DNA from: Acanthornis magna
Lineage: Eukaryota; Chordata; Aves; Passeriformes; Acanthizidae
Reading direction: 5' to 3'
Length of the DNA stretch: 64,000 nucleotides
Assembly (NCBI GenBank): GCA_036785705.1
Contig: JAWUZG010000056.1
Coordinates: 11,270,501-11,334,500 of the forward strand
The notes under the pieces were generated by a model. It searched no databases. It was not told the origin of the DNA and saw only the letters and a list, made by a program, of their open reading frames with translations. Position numbers and translations under genes: made by a program. Shown here piece after piece: positions 38,284-49,100 of this stretch; within the stretch, counting starts at the first letter, position 1, and each line of letters opens with the position of its first letter.

Positions 38284-38903
38284 CTGAGCCATGGGCACAG
38301 GGCTCTCCTTGATAAACTGAGCCATGGGCACAGGGCTCTCCTTGATAAACTGAGCCATGGGCACAGGGCTCTCCTTGATAAACTGAGCCATGGGCACAGG
38401 GCTCTCCTTGATAAACTGAGCCATGGGCACAGGGCTCTCCTTGATGGACTGAGCCATGGGCACAGGGCTCTCCTTGATGGACTGAGCCATGGGCACAGGG
38501 CTCTCCTTGATGAACTGAGCCATGGGCACAGGGCTCTCCTTGATACACTGAGCCATGGGCACAGGGCTCTCCTTGATGAACTGAGCCATGGGCACAGGGC
38601 TCTCCTTGATGAACTGAGCCATGGGCACAGGGCTCTCCTTGATAAACTGAGCCATGGGCACAGGGCTCTCCTTGATGGACTGAGCCATGGGCACAGGGCT
38701 CTCCTTGATGAACTGAGCCATGGGCACAGGGCTCTCCTTGATGAACTGAGCCATGGGCACAGGGCTCTCCTTGATGGACTGAGCCATGGGCACAGGGCTC
38801 TCCTTGATAAACTGAGCCATGGGCACAGGGCTCTCCTTGATGGACTGAGCCATGGGCACAGGGCTCTCCTTGATAAACTGAGCCATGGGCACAGGGCTCT
38901 CCT
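38284..38903. repeat. 33-bp minisatellite, about 19 units
   Basis: The unit starts CTGAGCCATGGGCACAGGGC, continues TCTCCTTGAT and ends with a variable triplet plus the next CTGAG. Eighteen complete junctions are AAA (7), GGA (5), GAA (5) and ACA (1); the remaining 30 positions look invariant in all copies. Because 33 is a multiple of 3 and the unit lacks stops in several frames, the array gives open frames of 239-298 codons on the minus strand and 247 on the plus strand. These have no start context, no homology and no exon structure, so I call it non-coding. The right end is cut by the LTR, and one diverged unit continues after it. Confidence 0.97.
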
Positions 38904-39375
38904 TGAAAGGAACAAGAGGGAGATGTCTTCACAAACAAACTGCGAGGCCTGCTGGTAGATAAGGCCAGGTACTGATAGATGAAAGAAGCAATGGGAGGAA
39001 CCTTAATTCCATAGGAATGCCATTAATTGACGCAGACTGTTACTCACCCAAGGACGTGTTAAATCCCTGGACTTAGAGAAAAAGAACAGAGACACAAAGA
39101 AAACAAAAAGTGGGGGGGAACGTACATTAGAAGGGGGTCTGTATTAGGTGATTAGGGAAGTCTGTACCTCTCAAGTACCTCAGCCAATGGGGAAAAGAGA
39201 GAGGGAACCTGCAGCTGGGAAATTAGGATAAAAAGAGGCCGCATCCTCTAGCAATTTGAGAGACCCCATGGGAAATGCCCACGACCTCTCCCTTTATTCA
39301 TGAATAAAGTTACAGGACTCCTCTGTCTCCATTCTGGCATAGGCCTCTGGCGTTTGTGGATTAATTTTCCTGACA
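38904..39375 (+). mobile_element. Solo LTR of an avian endogenous retrovirus, 472 bp
   Basis: It begins TGAAAGGAAC and ends TTTTCCTGACA, so has the TG...CA termini of LTRs, and is flanked by TCCT on both sides (38900-38903 and 39376-39379), a 4-bp target duplication usual for ERV1-type elements. A TATA-like GGATAAAAAGAGG lies near 39227 and a poly(A) signal (TGAATAAAGTT) near 39301, in the right order for U3-R-U5 in plus orientation. No viral internal sequence, primer-binding site or gene is attached, so this is the product of LTR-LTR recombination. It resembles LTRs common in songbird genomes. Confidence 0.85.
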
Positions 39376-39413
39376 TCCTCGACAACCTGAGCCACGGGCA
39401 CAGGGCTCTCCCT
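39376..39413. repeat. Diverged terminal unit of the 33-bp minisatellite
   Basis: TCCTCGACAACCTGAGCCAC and the following GGGCACAGGGCTCTCC match the array unit with a few substitutions. The match starts exactly at the LTR's right target duplication, showing that the LTR landed in the array. Confidence 0.85.
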
Positions 39414-39556
39414 CATCCCCTCTCCCACAGCCCCTGGCCACCGCCGGCTGCCACAGGGATCTGAAACTCTGTTTGGCAGACGGGGACTAAAGTACCCCGC
39501 CGAAAACTGCAGCAAAATTAGAGAAGGGGGAATTCTTTTTGCGATCTGGGGCGGGC

Positions 39557-39557
<1 letters not shown>

Positions 39558-39615
<58 letters not shown>
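39558..39615. repeat. Run of 58 A upstream of MTHFS
   Basis: An uninterrupted A homopolymer between GGGGCGGGCC and GCCCAAAAAGCC, about 150 bases before the MTHFS start codon. It may be a retroelement tail or slippage product; no element body or target duplication is visible. Length is probably polymorphic and error-prone. Confidence 0.9.
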
Positions 39616-39616
<1 letters not shown>

Positions 39617-40110
39617 CCCAAAAAGCCGCTGGTGCTAGCAGGGGCTCTCCAGCCCGCGGGCCCGGTGCCACCCGGGCTCGGGCCGCCCCCGCCGCCCTGC
39701 CCGGCTGCCGCGGGCCCGCCCGGCACACTCGGCGCATGGAGCGGGCCGGGCAGGGCGGCGCGATGGCGGCGGCGCTGAGGGCAGCCAAGCGGCAGCTGCG
39801 GGGCGAGCTGCGGCAGCGCCTGCGGGCGCTCGGCGCGGCCGAGAAGCAGCGCCAGTCCCTCCTGCTCGGGCGCAAGGTGGGTGCGGACACCCGGGCACGG
39901 CCCAGAGCTGGGCCCGGCTCGCCGGGAAGCCCGGCCGGGGCTTTCCAGGCCTCGCCGGTGACCGAAACCGTGACTCAGGGCCCTTCCGCCGAGGGGGGGG
40001 GAGCTCCGCCTCGGAGCCTTCCCTTGGCCCTGCTCGGCCCTGGCGCCCGTGGGACAGAATTGCTGTGAGCAGCGGCGGCGGCACCGGCTGAGGCGGGCCG
40101 TGCTGGGGAC
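39616..40110 (+). promoter_or_regulatory. MTHFS: CpG island over MTHFS exon 1
   Basis: Dense CpG sequence covers the 5' UTR, exon 1 and the start of intron 1. No TATA box is visible, which fits a housekeeping promoter. Confidence 0.75.
39736..39876 (+). CDS. MTHFS: MTHFS coding exon 1 (with possible upstream ATG)
   Basis: From the preferred ATG at 39763 it encodes 38 residues and ends AAG/GTGGGT, phase 0. The upstream in-frame ATG at 39736 has C at -3 and would add MERAGQGGA; it is the less likely start. Confidence 0.9.
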
Positions 40111-43100
40111 ACTGCCCGTGCCGCGGTGGTCACATTTAGTCCTGGGGTGATGGGGACACTTCACCCCTGCGGTGCCTGGTCACATTCCAGTCCAGCGGTG
40201 ATGGGGACACTTCACCCCTGCAGTGGTGGTCAGTTTCAGTCCTGGGGTGCTGGGGGCACTTCTTCCGTGGAGTGATGGTCAGTTTCAGTCCTGGGGTGCT
40301 GGGGACACTTCACCCCTGCAGTAATGGTCACATTTCAGTCCTGGGGTGCTGGGGACACTTCACCCCTGCAGTAATGGTCACATTTCACCCCGGGGTGCTG
40401 GGGACACCTCTCCCGTGGATTGGTGGTCACATTTTACCTCTGGGATGCTGGGGACACTTCCCCGGGGCGTGGTGGTCACATTTCACCCCGGGGTGCTGGT
40501 GGCACTTCTCCCGTGGAGCGATGGTCACACATCACCCCTGGAGTGGTGGTCACATTTCACCCCTGCAGTGCTGGTCACACTTCACCCGTGTCTGGGAACA
40601 CTTCACCCGTGGATTTGGGGGACATTGGGGGCAAACTGCCACCCTCCCCAGGCAGGGCTCCCCGGGGGTGGTGGCAGGTGTCTGTCTCAGACATTTCACA
40701 TACAAAACCCAGCCACTGCCTGATTTGGCTGCCTGTTTTACACACTGTCGTCTCCCTTCTGTATCTTGCAGCGGTGTTTCTTCCACACAATTTTATTTCT
40801 AATATAATTTTTACACTCTAAAAGATATCAAGCAGGGTTTGCCTAACTGGTATCCTAGCACAGAGTGATATGGGTATGTACTTTTGAAATGTCCTGTTTG
40901 TGTTTGGATTACACAGTTTTTATATAGATGTATTTTATCATTTTAATAAACATAATAAAATTTTATTTTGCAGTCACTGCATGTAATAGAGCACAGTCCT
41001 CATTTTTTTTTGCAGCACCAGCGGGTACTTCTAGATGATCTACATTTATATGGTTATTTTCCTGCCAGAGGATCTCAAATCATTTTATAGACTTCATTTA
41101 CTACTAATGTGTAGCCACTTCATGAGTGGGATGTGGCAGCACAGAAACTTTAGGTTGTAGGAAGTTTAACTGGAACTCACATAACCTTTTTTTTTCATTG
41201 GGAATGCTTTTTAAAAACATACGTATATGCAGTGTCCTACTGTCATGATAATGCATTTTAGTAATCATACATCCTAGACTTAAATCTCTCAATTTTTAGC
41301 AAATACTGGCATGCCTCCTCTTCAAAAATTCAGAGTCCTCAGCCAACTTTTAAGCACCTAGCCCATGTAGTACTGAATTTTTAGGAGCCCTCAGCCTTTG
41401 TCTAACTGCTGCTGATAAACTCAGCAACACAGCACTTATTTCTTCTAGTGAGAGCACACTAAAAAGTACAGCTTTTGTTTTGCTTGAAAAAAGGCATCAG
41501 GAAATATGACATAAATTGATGTTATCTTGCCACTTAATAATCTGACACAAATTGAAAATCCTGAGGTTGCAGAAAGCAGAGTCAGCTTTCTTCGGGGTGG
41601 GGGGGGGGTAATACAGCAGGCACAGAGAAATTTTCGAAACGGCTGAGAAAATATTTGGAATTATATAAGGCCAAAACTGTAGCTTTGTAACATACATCAG
41701 AGCTTGTAGCTAATAAAAGTGAGCAGGTTATTTTATAACACCTGAGTAATATTTTTAGTAGTAAAATCTCATTTCAAAATAATCTTTAAATTCAAAATGA
41801 AATAACTTCACAGGCTGACCTAGCCACCAGTATTTAATTAGCTTCTGGATGATTATTCTTTTTTAATGTTTATGTTCATGATTAAAGTCATGCTATTTGC
41901 ACGCTCTGGTTCTGCAGAAATTGCCATCAGTGGTGAACAAAGGGCAGATAACATTTGTTAAGTGTGGAAATTTTTTCGGTCTTCTCAGAAACTGCCCCGA
42001 GTCGTAGAAGGAACAACTACACAATTCTGAGAATATCTCAAATGGTGTCTTCCTGCTTGCATGTGGGTTTACATCTTCAACTTAATTATTTTTTCCTTTA
42101 CAGCCTAATTAATGTGTTTCTGGATACATCACAGTAGATGGAACCTGTATGGTGCCCACAGCACAGAATGAGACTTTGGTGTCTCAGTTTCTCACTTCAC
42201 CAAACCCATGAGAAGTTTTGGTGTCTCAGTTTCTCTCTTCACCAAACCCATGAGAAGTTTTGGCTCTGGAGGCCCTCAACTTGAGCCACAGCCATCTTCT
42301 GGAGTCTGCAGCTTGACTAAATAGTCTGCACTTTGAAGCAAAAGCTACCATGGAAATTCTTTCTATTAAGAGCTTTATCCCTTGGAAGAATTCATATGTA
42401 GGGTTGGACAGATAAAAAAGGAAATAAAATATGGTTTTGAATTGTTAAGATGTTTCTGTGGCCAAGCAACACATCCACAGTCATTTATTCTGGAGTGTTT
42501 CTTTTTATCCCCTTTACAAAATTATATCCATCTTCTGCATATTTCACCTGGGTTTTTGACTGTTGCAATGGAAAGAAAATAAAAAATAAAAAATCTTTAC
42601 TCGGATATGGGCATTCGTATCTCAAAACGAGGCCAGGGCAAAGGCTAAAGCTCAGAACAGTGAGTTACCCTGCAGTTATACAAACACTGAGCAGGAGATT
42701 TGGTGATCTCTGTTCTGTAGAGAGTTTCTCAATTATCTAGCATTTTTTGACAGGTTTTCCTAAGTGTGTAGAATAAGAGAAAATCACATTTAAATGAGTA
42801 GAGACACATTTATATTTGTTTTGTCCAGATGCAAGTGACAAAATATATCAGGTTCTAGACAATGAGAAGACAAGCTTTTAAAAGCCTCCATTCAAATTTT
42901 AATGTGGAATTCAGTCTGGAATGGGCAGAGACAAGTGAAGTATGAGTCTGCTAACACTTTTTCATCATATAAGCATTTTTTATTTTCCCTCCTATATTCA
43001 GTCTTTTATAAGGCCAGCACAGAGTCTCATGAAAAGCAAAAAAATGGCAAGGCCATCTTTCCTTCAAGCTCTGAAAAATGTGCAGTAATAAGATCACCTA

Positions 43101-46100
43101 TTAGAAGCAGGTGATGTCTGAAGTCATATATCTCAGCTTGCTGGAGGGAAGACATTCAGGTTAACAAAAGAAAGAGGGACCTGGTCTTGGAAGACTTTGT
43201 GCTCTGCAGTCATCTGCTCTGGTGCTAATTTTCCTTTGAGTTATTAGCATTGAGATGCTTCTCGTTCTGCCTAGGTCCGGATGAGAGACGCAGCCTGTGA
43301 AAAGGATGGAAGGAAAGGAATGCTAAACCCTCATGGCTTGCATAAGCTGGCAGTTCTGGCCTGCTGTGTCTTTCTGCAGTGATGTTGGGCACTTGAGGAT
43401 GTCTGCACTGCATGGCACAGCTATTTAGGGGATTGGAAGATTGTCTCCAAAATTGTATTTTGCTGGCCCAAACCTGTGTTGTAGTGTTTTGATCCCTAAG
43501 TGCAAAAATTTGCCTATTTTGATTTTGCTGATGGTAGAAATGTTGGAGTAGGAACTAAAGTAATTTTATTCTGTTTATGGTGCATCAAAGTTTGTATCTC
43601 TGTCCTTTTCAATGAATATTTTGCTCCAGTTTTGTGTTACTTTAACATATATCTCAAAAACATTTTGTAAACCAGTTGTGTCAATTTCCCATGTAGGTGA
43701 TTAACCATCCCAAGTACCAAGAATCCAAAAGAATTGCAATCTTCCTGAGCATGCCAGATGAAGTCCAGACAGACGAAATCATTAAGGACATTTTTAAGCA
43801 AGGCAAAGAGTGTTTCATCCCCCGTTACAAGCCTCAGAGCAATCATATGGACATGCTGAAGTTATCGTCAGCTGAAGACATTTCTTCACTTGCTTTGACA
43901 TCCTGGAATATTCTTCAGCCCAGTGATGATGACAATGCAAGAGAGGAAGCTCTTGCAGGGGGTGAGTATTTTCTTCCTGCATTGTGAGGTTGTTGAGCAG
44001 GAGTAGCCTGGAGGCCCTTAGGAAATACTCTGATAGCAAGAACGAAATGAAGTGTTACACTTCTTTTTATATGTTGTGGAGAGATGCTCCTTTCTCTTGC
44101 CTATTTTTCCTCTACTCTGTGCCGCCCCTGTGACAAGCAGGGCAGGAACAAGACTGCACTGATCCTGCTGAAAGAAAACTCAATGCTTCAGATAAATCAT
44201 CTTCCTATCTGATTCATGAGCACCCTCAGCACAGTCTCAGCCAGCATAATGTAGAGGCTCGTAAAGGAGAGAGGGGCTTGCTGGGGGTTACTTAGGCTGC
44301 CACTGAAAGTCGTGGGGATTCACAGGGTTAGGATGTACTCTGAGAACTTTAGTTTGTGCTACCTGAAAGGTTGAGAGCTTCTCAGGTGATGCCTGTAGAC
44401 TGAGAATTTTCTGAAATCTTTGATCCTGCGAATTGTGCTGGATGGATGAATCACAGTGCTGATATAGAGCCTGCCCTTGTAGAACAGCTCTCTGGACTGA
44501 AACCTTAGACTGGAAATAAAAGGACTTTCTTGTAGGCCTTCATGAATATTACAGTCTTTTCCAGCATTATTCTCTCACATTTTTATCTTGATCTCATAAT
44601 GGTGTCTCAGACACTGGATTCTTTATAAGGTTGAAAAGGTACAAGTTCATTAAGATCAAACTTGTGTATGTGTATTGTTTTTGATCCCCAAATAACCTCT
44701 CTCTTAATCTAAAATTCCCCAACTCCTACTTGTAAACAAGCATACTTTTTGTGTCTTTGCATTCATTATTTACATTCTTCTTGTAAACACTTTAATATCT
44801 TCCTGAAACATCTGCAGAAATATTTAATCTTATTAATGAAAAACTCATCTTGAACTCATGCTTGAAACCTCAGTCTGGGAAGATTTTCTCTAGGTTGAAA
44901 TTTGCCATGCACCTTCCACACCTCACACATTTGCCAGCCTTTTAGTGCTTGATAAAGGAACATTACATTTCTATGACTCTGTTTGATTGAACTTGGGCTT
45001 GTATTTGCTTTGGGATGCCAAAGTACATTTTGGATGTACTTTCCCAGAACACTTCACTGTGTTTGTTTCTCTTTTATTTTCAATCGTTACCTCTTTCCTA
45101 ATTCAGAATCCTCTCTGTGTCTACATTTTAGCTAGCAAGGGATTTCACTGCTTCATGCAATCATCTTCTTTACATTTAATATTTAGCACTGTTTGTCATT
45201 TTTCTAATGTTTGTCAAAAAATTGTGTCTATTGGTGGGATTAAGAGACTTTTGAAGGTAACCTAAAAAAATATCCAGAGTTCTGTTGACTGAGCTTGGTT
45301 CAGGCACTCTGGACAAGCTTTTGTACTACTGATGAGCTGCTGTTAATTGAAGTTAACAAGTCTGTTGCAGAGATCACAGAGTAAACACACAATTTTAGCT
45401 ATGATGGGAGCAAGGACTTCCAGGTATAGAGTGTACTGAGATATACCTGGGTGTCAGGCAGTGAAGACTGGGGAGGGCAGGAACACGATTTGGTGCCTGG
45501 CTACTTCTGGAGCTGCTGCGTCCTTCTCTGCCCCAGGGTATGGGCAAAGAGCAATGCCAAAAGAGCTCCTGCGCTCTACAGAGAGATGCCAAGAGACCAG
45601 TTGTAAGAACTGATGTATGTCCATGTCCCACTTGTTCTGCCTGAGACTCGATTTTAGTCTGTTTGTACTGTTTGTACAGTAATTTTGAAATAATGCCATT
45701 TGGATTGGAAGTCAGACCTTGGTCCTTTATCCTCCAGCGGTTTTGGTATATTAGAGGATAAGTTTAGGTGTTTTCCACTGTTGTATAATCAGACGCACTC
45801 TCCTAATTTGTCCCCACAGAAACACACTTCATCTCAATATGTCTTTATATTCCTTCTGCTCTACATTTTGTCAGTTGTTATATTTTTTGAACTTTGGTAC
45901 ATGTGCAGGAATGCAAATTGCCTTGCTGCTACATCCGTCCTCCATTGTTGGAATTACGCATGGATGGCACATTTATCTCAGAGATGTTATCAAATACTTT
46001 GGTGATCTGAGGCATTTACATTGTTATAAGGAGATAACATGGTGTTACATTAGTAATGTTCCCATTGCTGGCATAAATTACTACGTAATTTCCAAGAAAT

Positions 46101-49100
46101 AGCCTGCAGGTACATAAATAAGCCATGTCATTTCTGAGCATATTCATTTTGCATGACAAAAAGCTTAAATTCACACTGTCCTTAAAACTTCAGCCATGGT
46201 TACTGTTAAGAATAGCTCAAATATCAGACTGGGTATGATTTTTGCATCGTTTCCCAATCTTTGGTAGCACTCATGGGCAGTGTTGAGTAGACGGGAACCC
46301 CTCCTTTTGAAGCTGATCCTTTTTTCTGTTGAACCAGGGTTTACCTGTTTTCATCTTGGCAGTAGTCACATTACACTGTGTTGGCATGAACAAAGATCAC
46401 TGCTTCTGCGGTAGGAGAAAGTCTGTCATCTTCTCTACCGTGTGTGGGTGATTAATTGGCATATGAAAAGTTGCTTTCTTTAGGCTAAGTGGGCACAACA
46501 ACAGAAAGAACAAAGGTGAAAGAAGTTCAGATATTTTGGAGTGGAGGTGTGTGTAGGGGCATAACTTGGTTCATTCTCAGCCATACCTGTTGAAAAGACT
46601 TAGGCAGCTTCTGGGGGAAGCCAGTGGTACATTTTCTTAGTCGGAACTAATTCCCGTTTGTATCCTTGCCCATCAGAAGTATAAATGTGCACTGGTATTG
46701 AGTTTTGCCCAAGGTAATACTGCTGATGAAAGTCCAGGCAGGTTGCAGTATTTGTTTACAGAAGTGTAGATACCTTGCACAACTTTGGAAGGAGTAAATC
46801 AGATAAAACTGTACTCCCTGTTTGCTTTTTGTCACTACTCCTACCGAAGTTTAAAGAACACTTTGCCAGCAGCTTCAGTTTCAGTGTGGTTTAGGGAGGC
46901 GTTGTGATTCACTGAGCTGGACATGGGTTTCCTCATTTGTAATGTTATTTATCATTACTTAAACCTGCTCTGAGAACTATGGGGGAAAAGCTAAGTTACT
47001 CATCTGAAAAAGAGATTATTCTTACTGGGACACAAAAAGAAAGAAAAAAAGACTGGGTTGAGTATTTCCATATGTTAAAATTCTTGGAGACTTCTTTGAA
47101 GGGAAGCAGGTGGCCAGGGATCTCAGCTAGAAGGCTGGGACCTGAGCAAATATGCTTAACTGTTCATAACTGAACTACTGACTGGTAGTTGAAGGTGTGC
47201 AATAAATTATAAACAGTTTATCTGACATTGACCTGCATGATGGAGAGAGGGGGCTTGGCCTAAGTATTTTTCTTGGCCAAAATACCAAATGCTATTAGAA
47301 ATTGTGGCTCTGATTCTGCTTACTCTAATGGATTGGGACGTGCTCTTCTAAGAAATGCAAGAAATGGGATTATGTGTATAAACTTAATTCAGCCTGTTAA
47401 TCTCTTGTCAATTCTGCCCTGGTGTCAAAGTACATTATTACATAGTCCTTGTCCCTCAGATGTGGCCTCCCTCAAAGATGAACCCAGATGAAATGGTCTG
47501 AGCTCTTTCAAAGAGACAGAAGATGAACGCTGCTTACTGTTAATGATTGCCACTAACGAGAACCTGCTCAGTCATTTGCTTTTTTCCTGCTCAGGTTAGA
47601 GCTGCAGGCCTCTTTAACTGTGCATTATTCAAACCTCAGGATGGGGATGGAGATCTTCATTTCTGTGTGGGCTCTTCATCACCACGCTGTTCAATGACTT
47701 AAAGATACTAAGTGGTATGTGCTGATGGAGAAGCAGCAGAGGCTCGGGATCCTGTTGCAGCCGGAGTTGTGCAGAGGAGCTGCCCCCAGTGAATACAGAC
47801 TCTTCTGCTTGTTTTCCCATGATAAAGTTTTCTTCTCTGTTTCTCCAAAGCAGTAATTTCACAGATTTGTCTCAGCCTTGGGCTAGACCTCCTTTTCCAA
47901 GCTTTAATTTCTCTACCACCATAACTGCGCCTTTCAATCTTTCTGCTCTTTGCCTGGCCTCTCTGAAACTCCCTCCTCAAGTGGCCTTCTCTGGCCTTTC
48001 TCACCGTATTCCCCACTTCTGCTCTCAGTCCCAGCCTGTCATTTCAGGGGCAGCTGGGCCAACATAAATAGCTTGTCCTTGCCAAAAGGGAGGAGATCAT
48101 GTGCTTTGTCTTCTTTCACTTGTCTGCTTCCAGACATACAAGATTCCCTGTCCCAGTTTACTCATTTCCTTCCCCACTGTGCTGGCTTCTTTCTCTTTTT
48201 CATTGGCTTAGAAAAATTTCACTGTTTAATAGTACTTTTTGTACTAAATGGTACAAAAGGCATAGTTTTGCTATTGTTTCTTCTGGGCAGTGCCGGATTA
48301 AATAAGCTGCTGCCTTTTCTCCTCCTCTTGGTCCCCACCCCTCCTGTCCTGTGCCAGCACAGATGGCCCTGCAGCCACGTTGGGAGCTATACTGGGACAC
48401 CAGTCCTGCTTAGAGACAACCCAGCACCAGCAGAAATCTCTTCTCAGACAGGGCCACACACAGATTTGGTCTGATTGAACTGAAGGGCTGGTACGAAGTT
48501 GATGATGAGGGGTTGTGAAAATGGCTGTCATGCCAAAAAAAGTCTCAGTGAAACTTCAGTCATCATTTCCTTCCATGTTTCAGTTCCCAGTCTTGACCCA
48601 GTCAGCAGGAATAGGAGCAGCCAGTGAAATGAAAGTCCTTCGGACTCCTTGCAGCTGGGGCGGGTCTGGCAGGAGAAGCTGAGCCTGCAGCTCCATGTTC
48701 TCTCTCTGTGCACCAGCATCAGCTTATGGAGCTTTCCCTCCTTGTGTTTTGAGCCTTTTCCTGCCTCTCTCTGGGGAGCTGGATCAATGTGCTGCTCTGG
48801 GTGAAGAGTATTTTCCTCCTTTCCCCTACCCTGTTTTTGCTGGGATTTTTTTGAGCCCCGATGAGCGGATGCAGTTTACCATGTGGCCAGATCAGTGGGG
48901 ACGAGGGGATGAGTAGCCAGGATGGAGGGAACATCCCCTGTAGCACAGGCCCTTTGGGGTTTTTTTTGTTGTTGTTTTTTTGGCTTTTTTTTTGCTAGAT
49001 TCGTTCTTGGAAACCAATGAACCATTTTGCTGGAATAAAACAAACAAAAACATAACCTCCGTGCTCCCTGCCCCCATCTCAATTTTGGCATAAGTACTGA

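Larger units (their letters stand above)
39877..43696 (+). other. MTHFS: MTHFS intron 1
   Basis: A 3.8-kb intron with a GTGGGT donor and ATGTAG acceptor. It contains the rest of the CpG island, the 49-bp minisatellite (40101-40620), a possible old repeat near 41040 and a two-copy duplication at 42176. Confidence 0.9.

Noticed and set aside
38284..38903. CRISPR-like array of direct repeats
   Set aside because: Units are contiguous 33-mers without unique spacers, in a vertebrate genome.
38910..38925. Purine-rich AGAGGGAGA before TGTCTTC read as a polypurine tract preceding a 3' LTR
   Set aside because: Starting the LTR at TGAAAGG (38904) gives matching TCCT duplications and TG...CA ends, so the purine run belongs to the LTR.
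37996..38958. Long ORFs of 239-298 codons with 11-residue repeats (such as PMAQFIKESPV) on both strands
   Set aside because: They are readings of a 33-bp minisatellite that has no stops in several frames; there is no promoter, exon structure or protein family match.
39294..40164. Minus-strand ORFs of 149-225 codons containing long poly-Phe
   Set aside because: Poly-Phe is the reverse reading of the A homopolymer, and the rest is antisense to MTHFS exon 1 and the LTR.
47950..48474. 174-codon plus-strand ORF in MTHFS intron 2
   Set aside because: The sequence is pyrimidine-rich, giving Leu/Ser/Pro/Phe runs; no motif or splice structure supports it.
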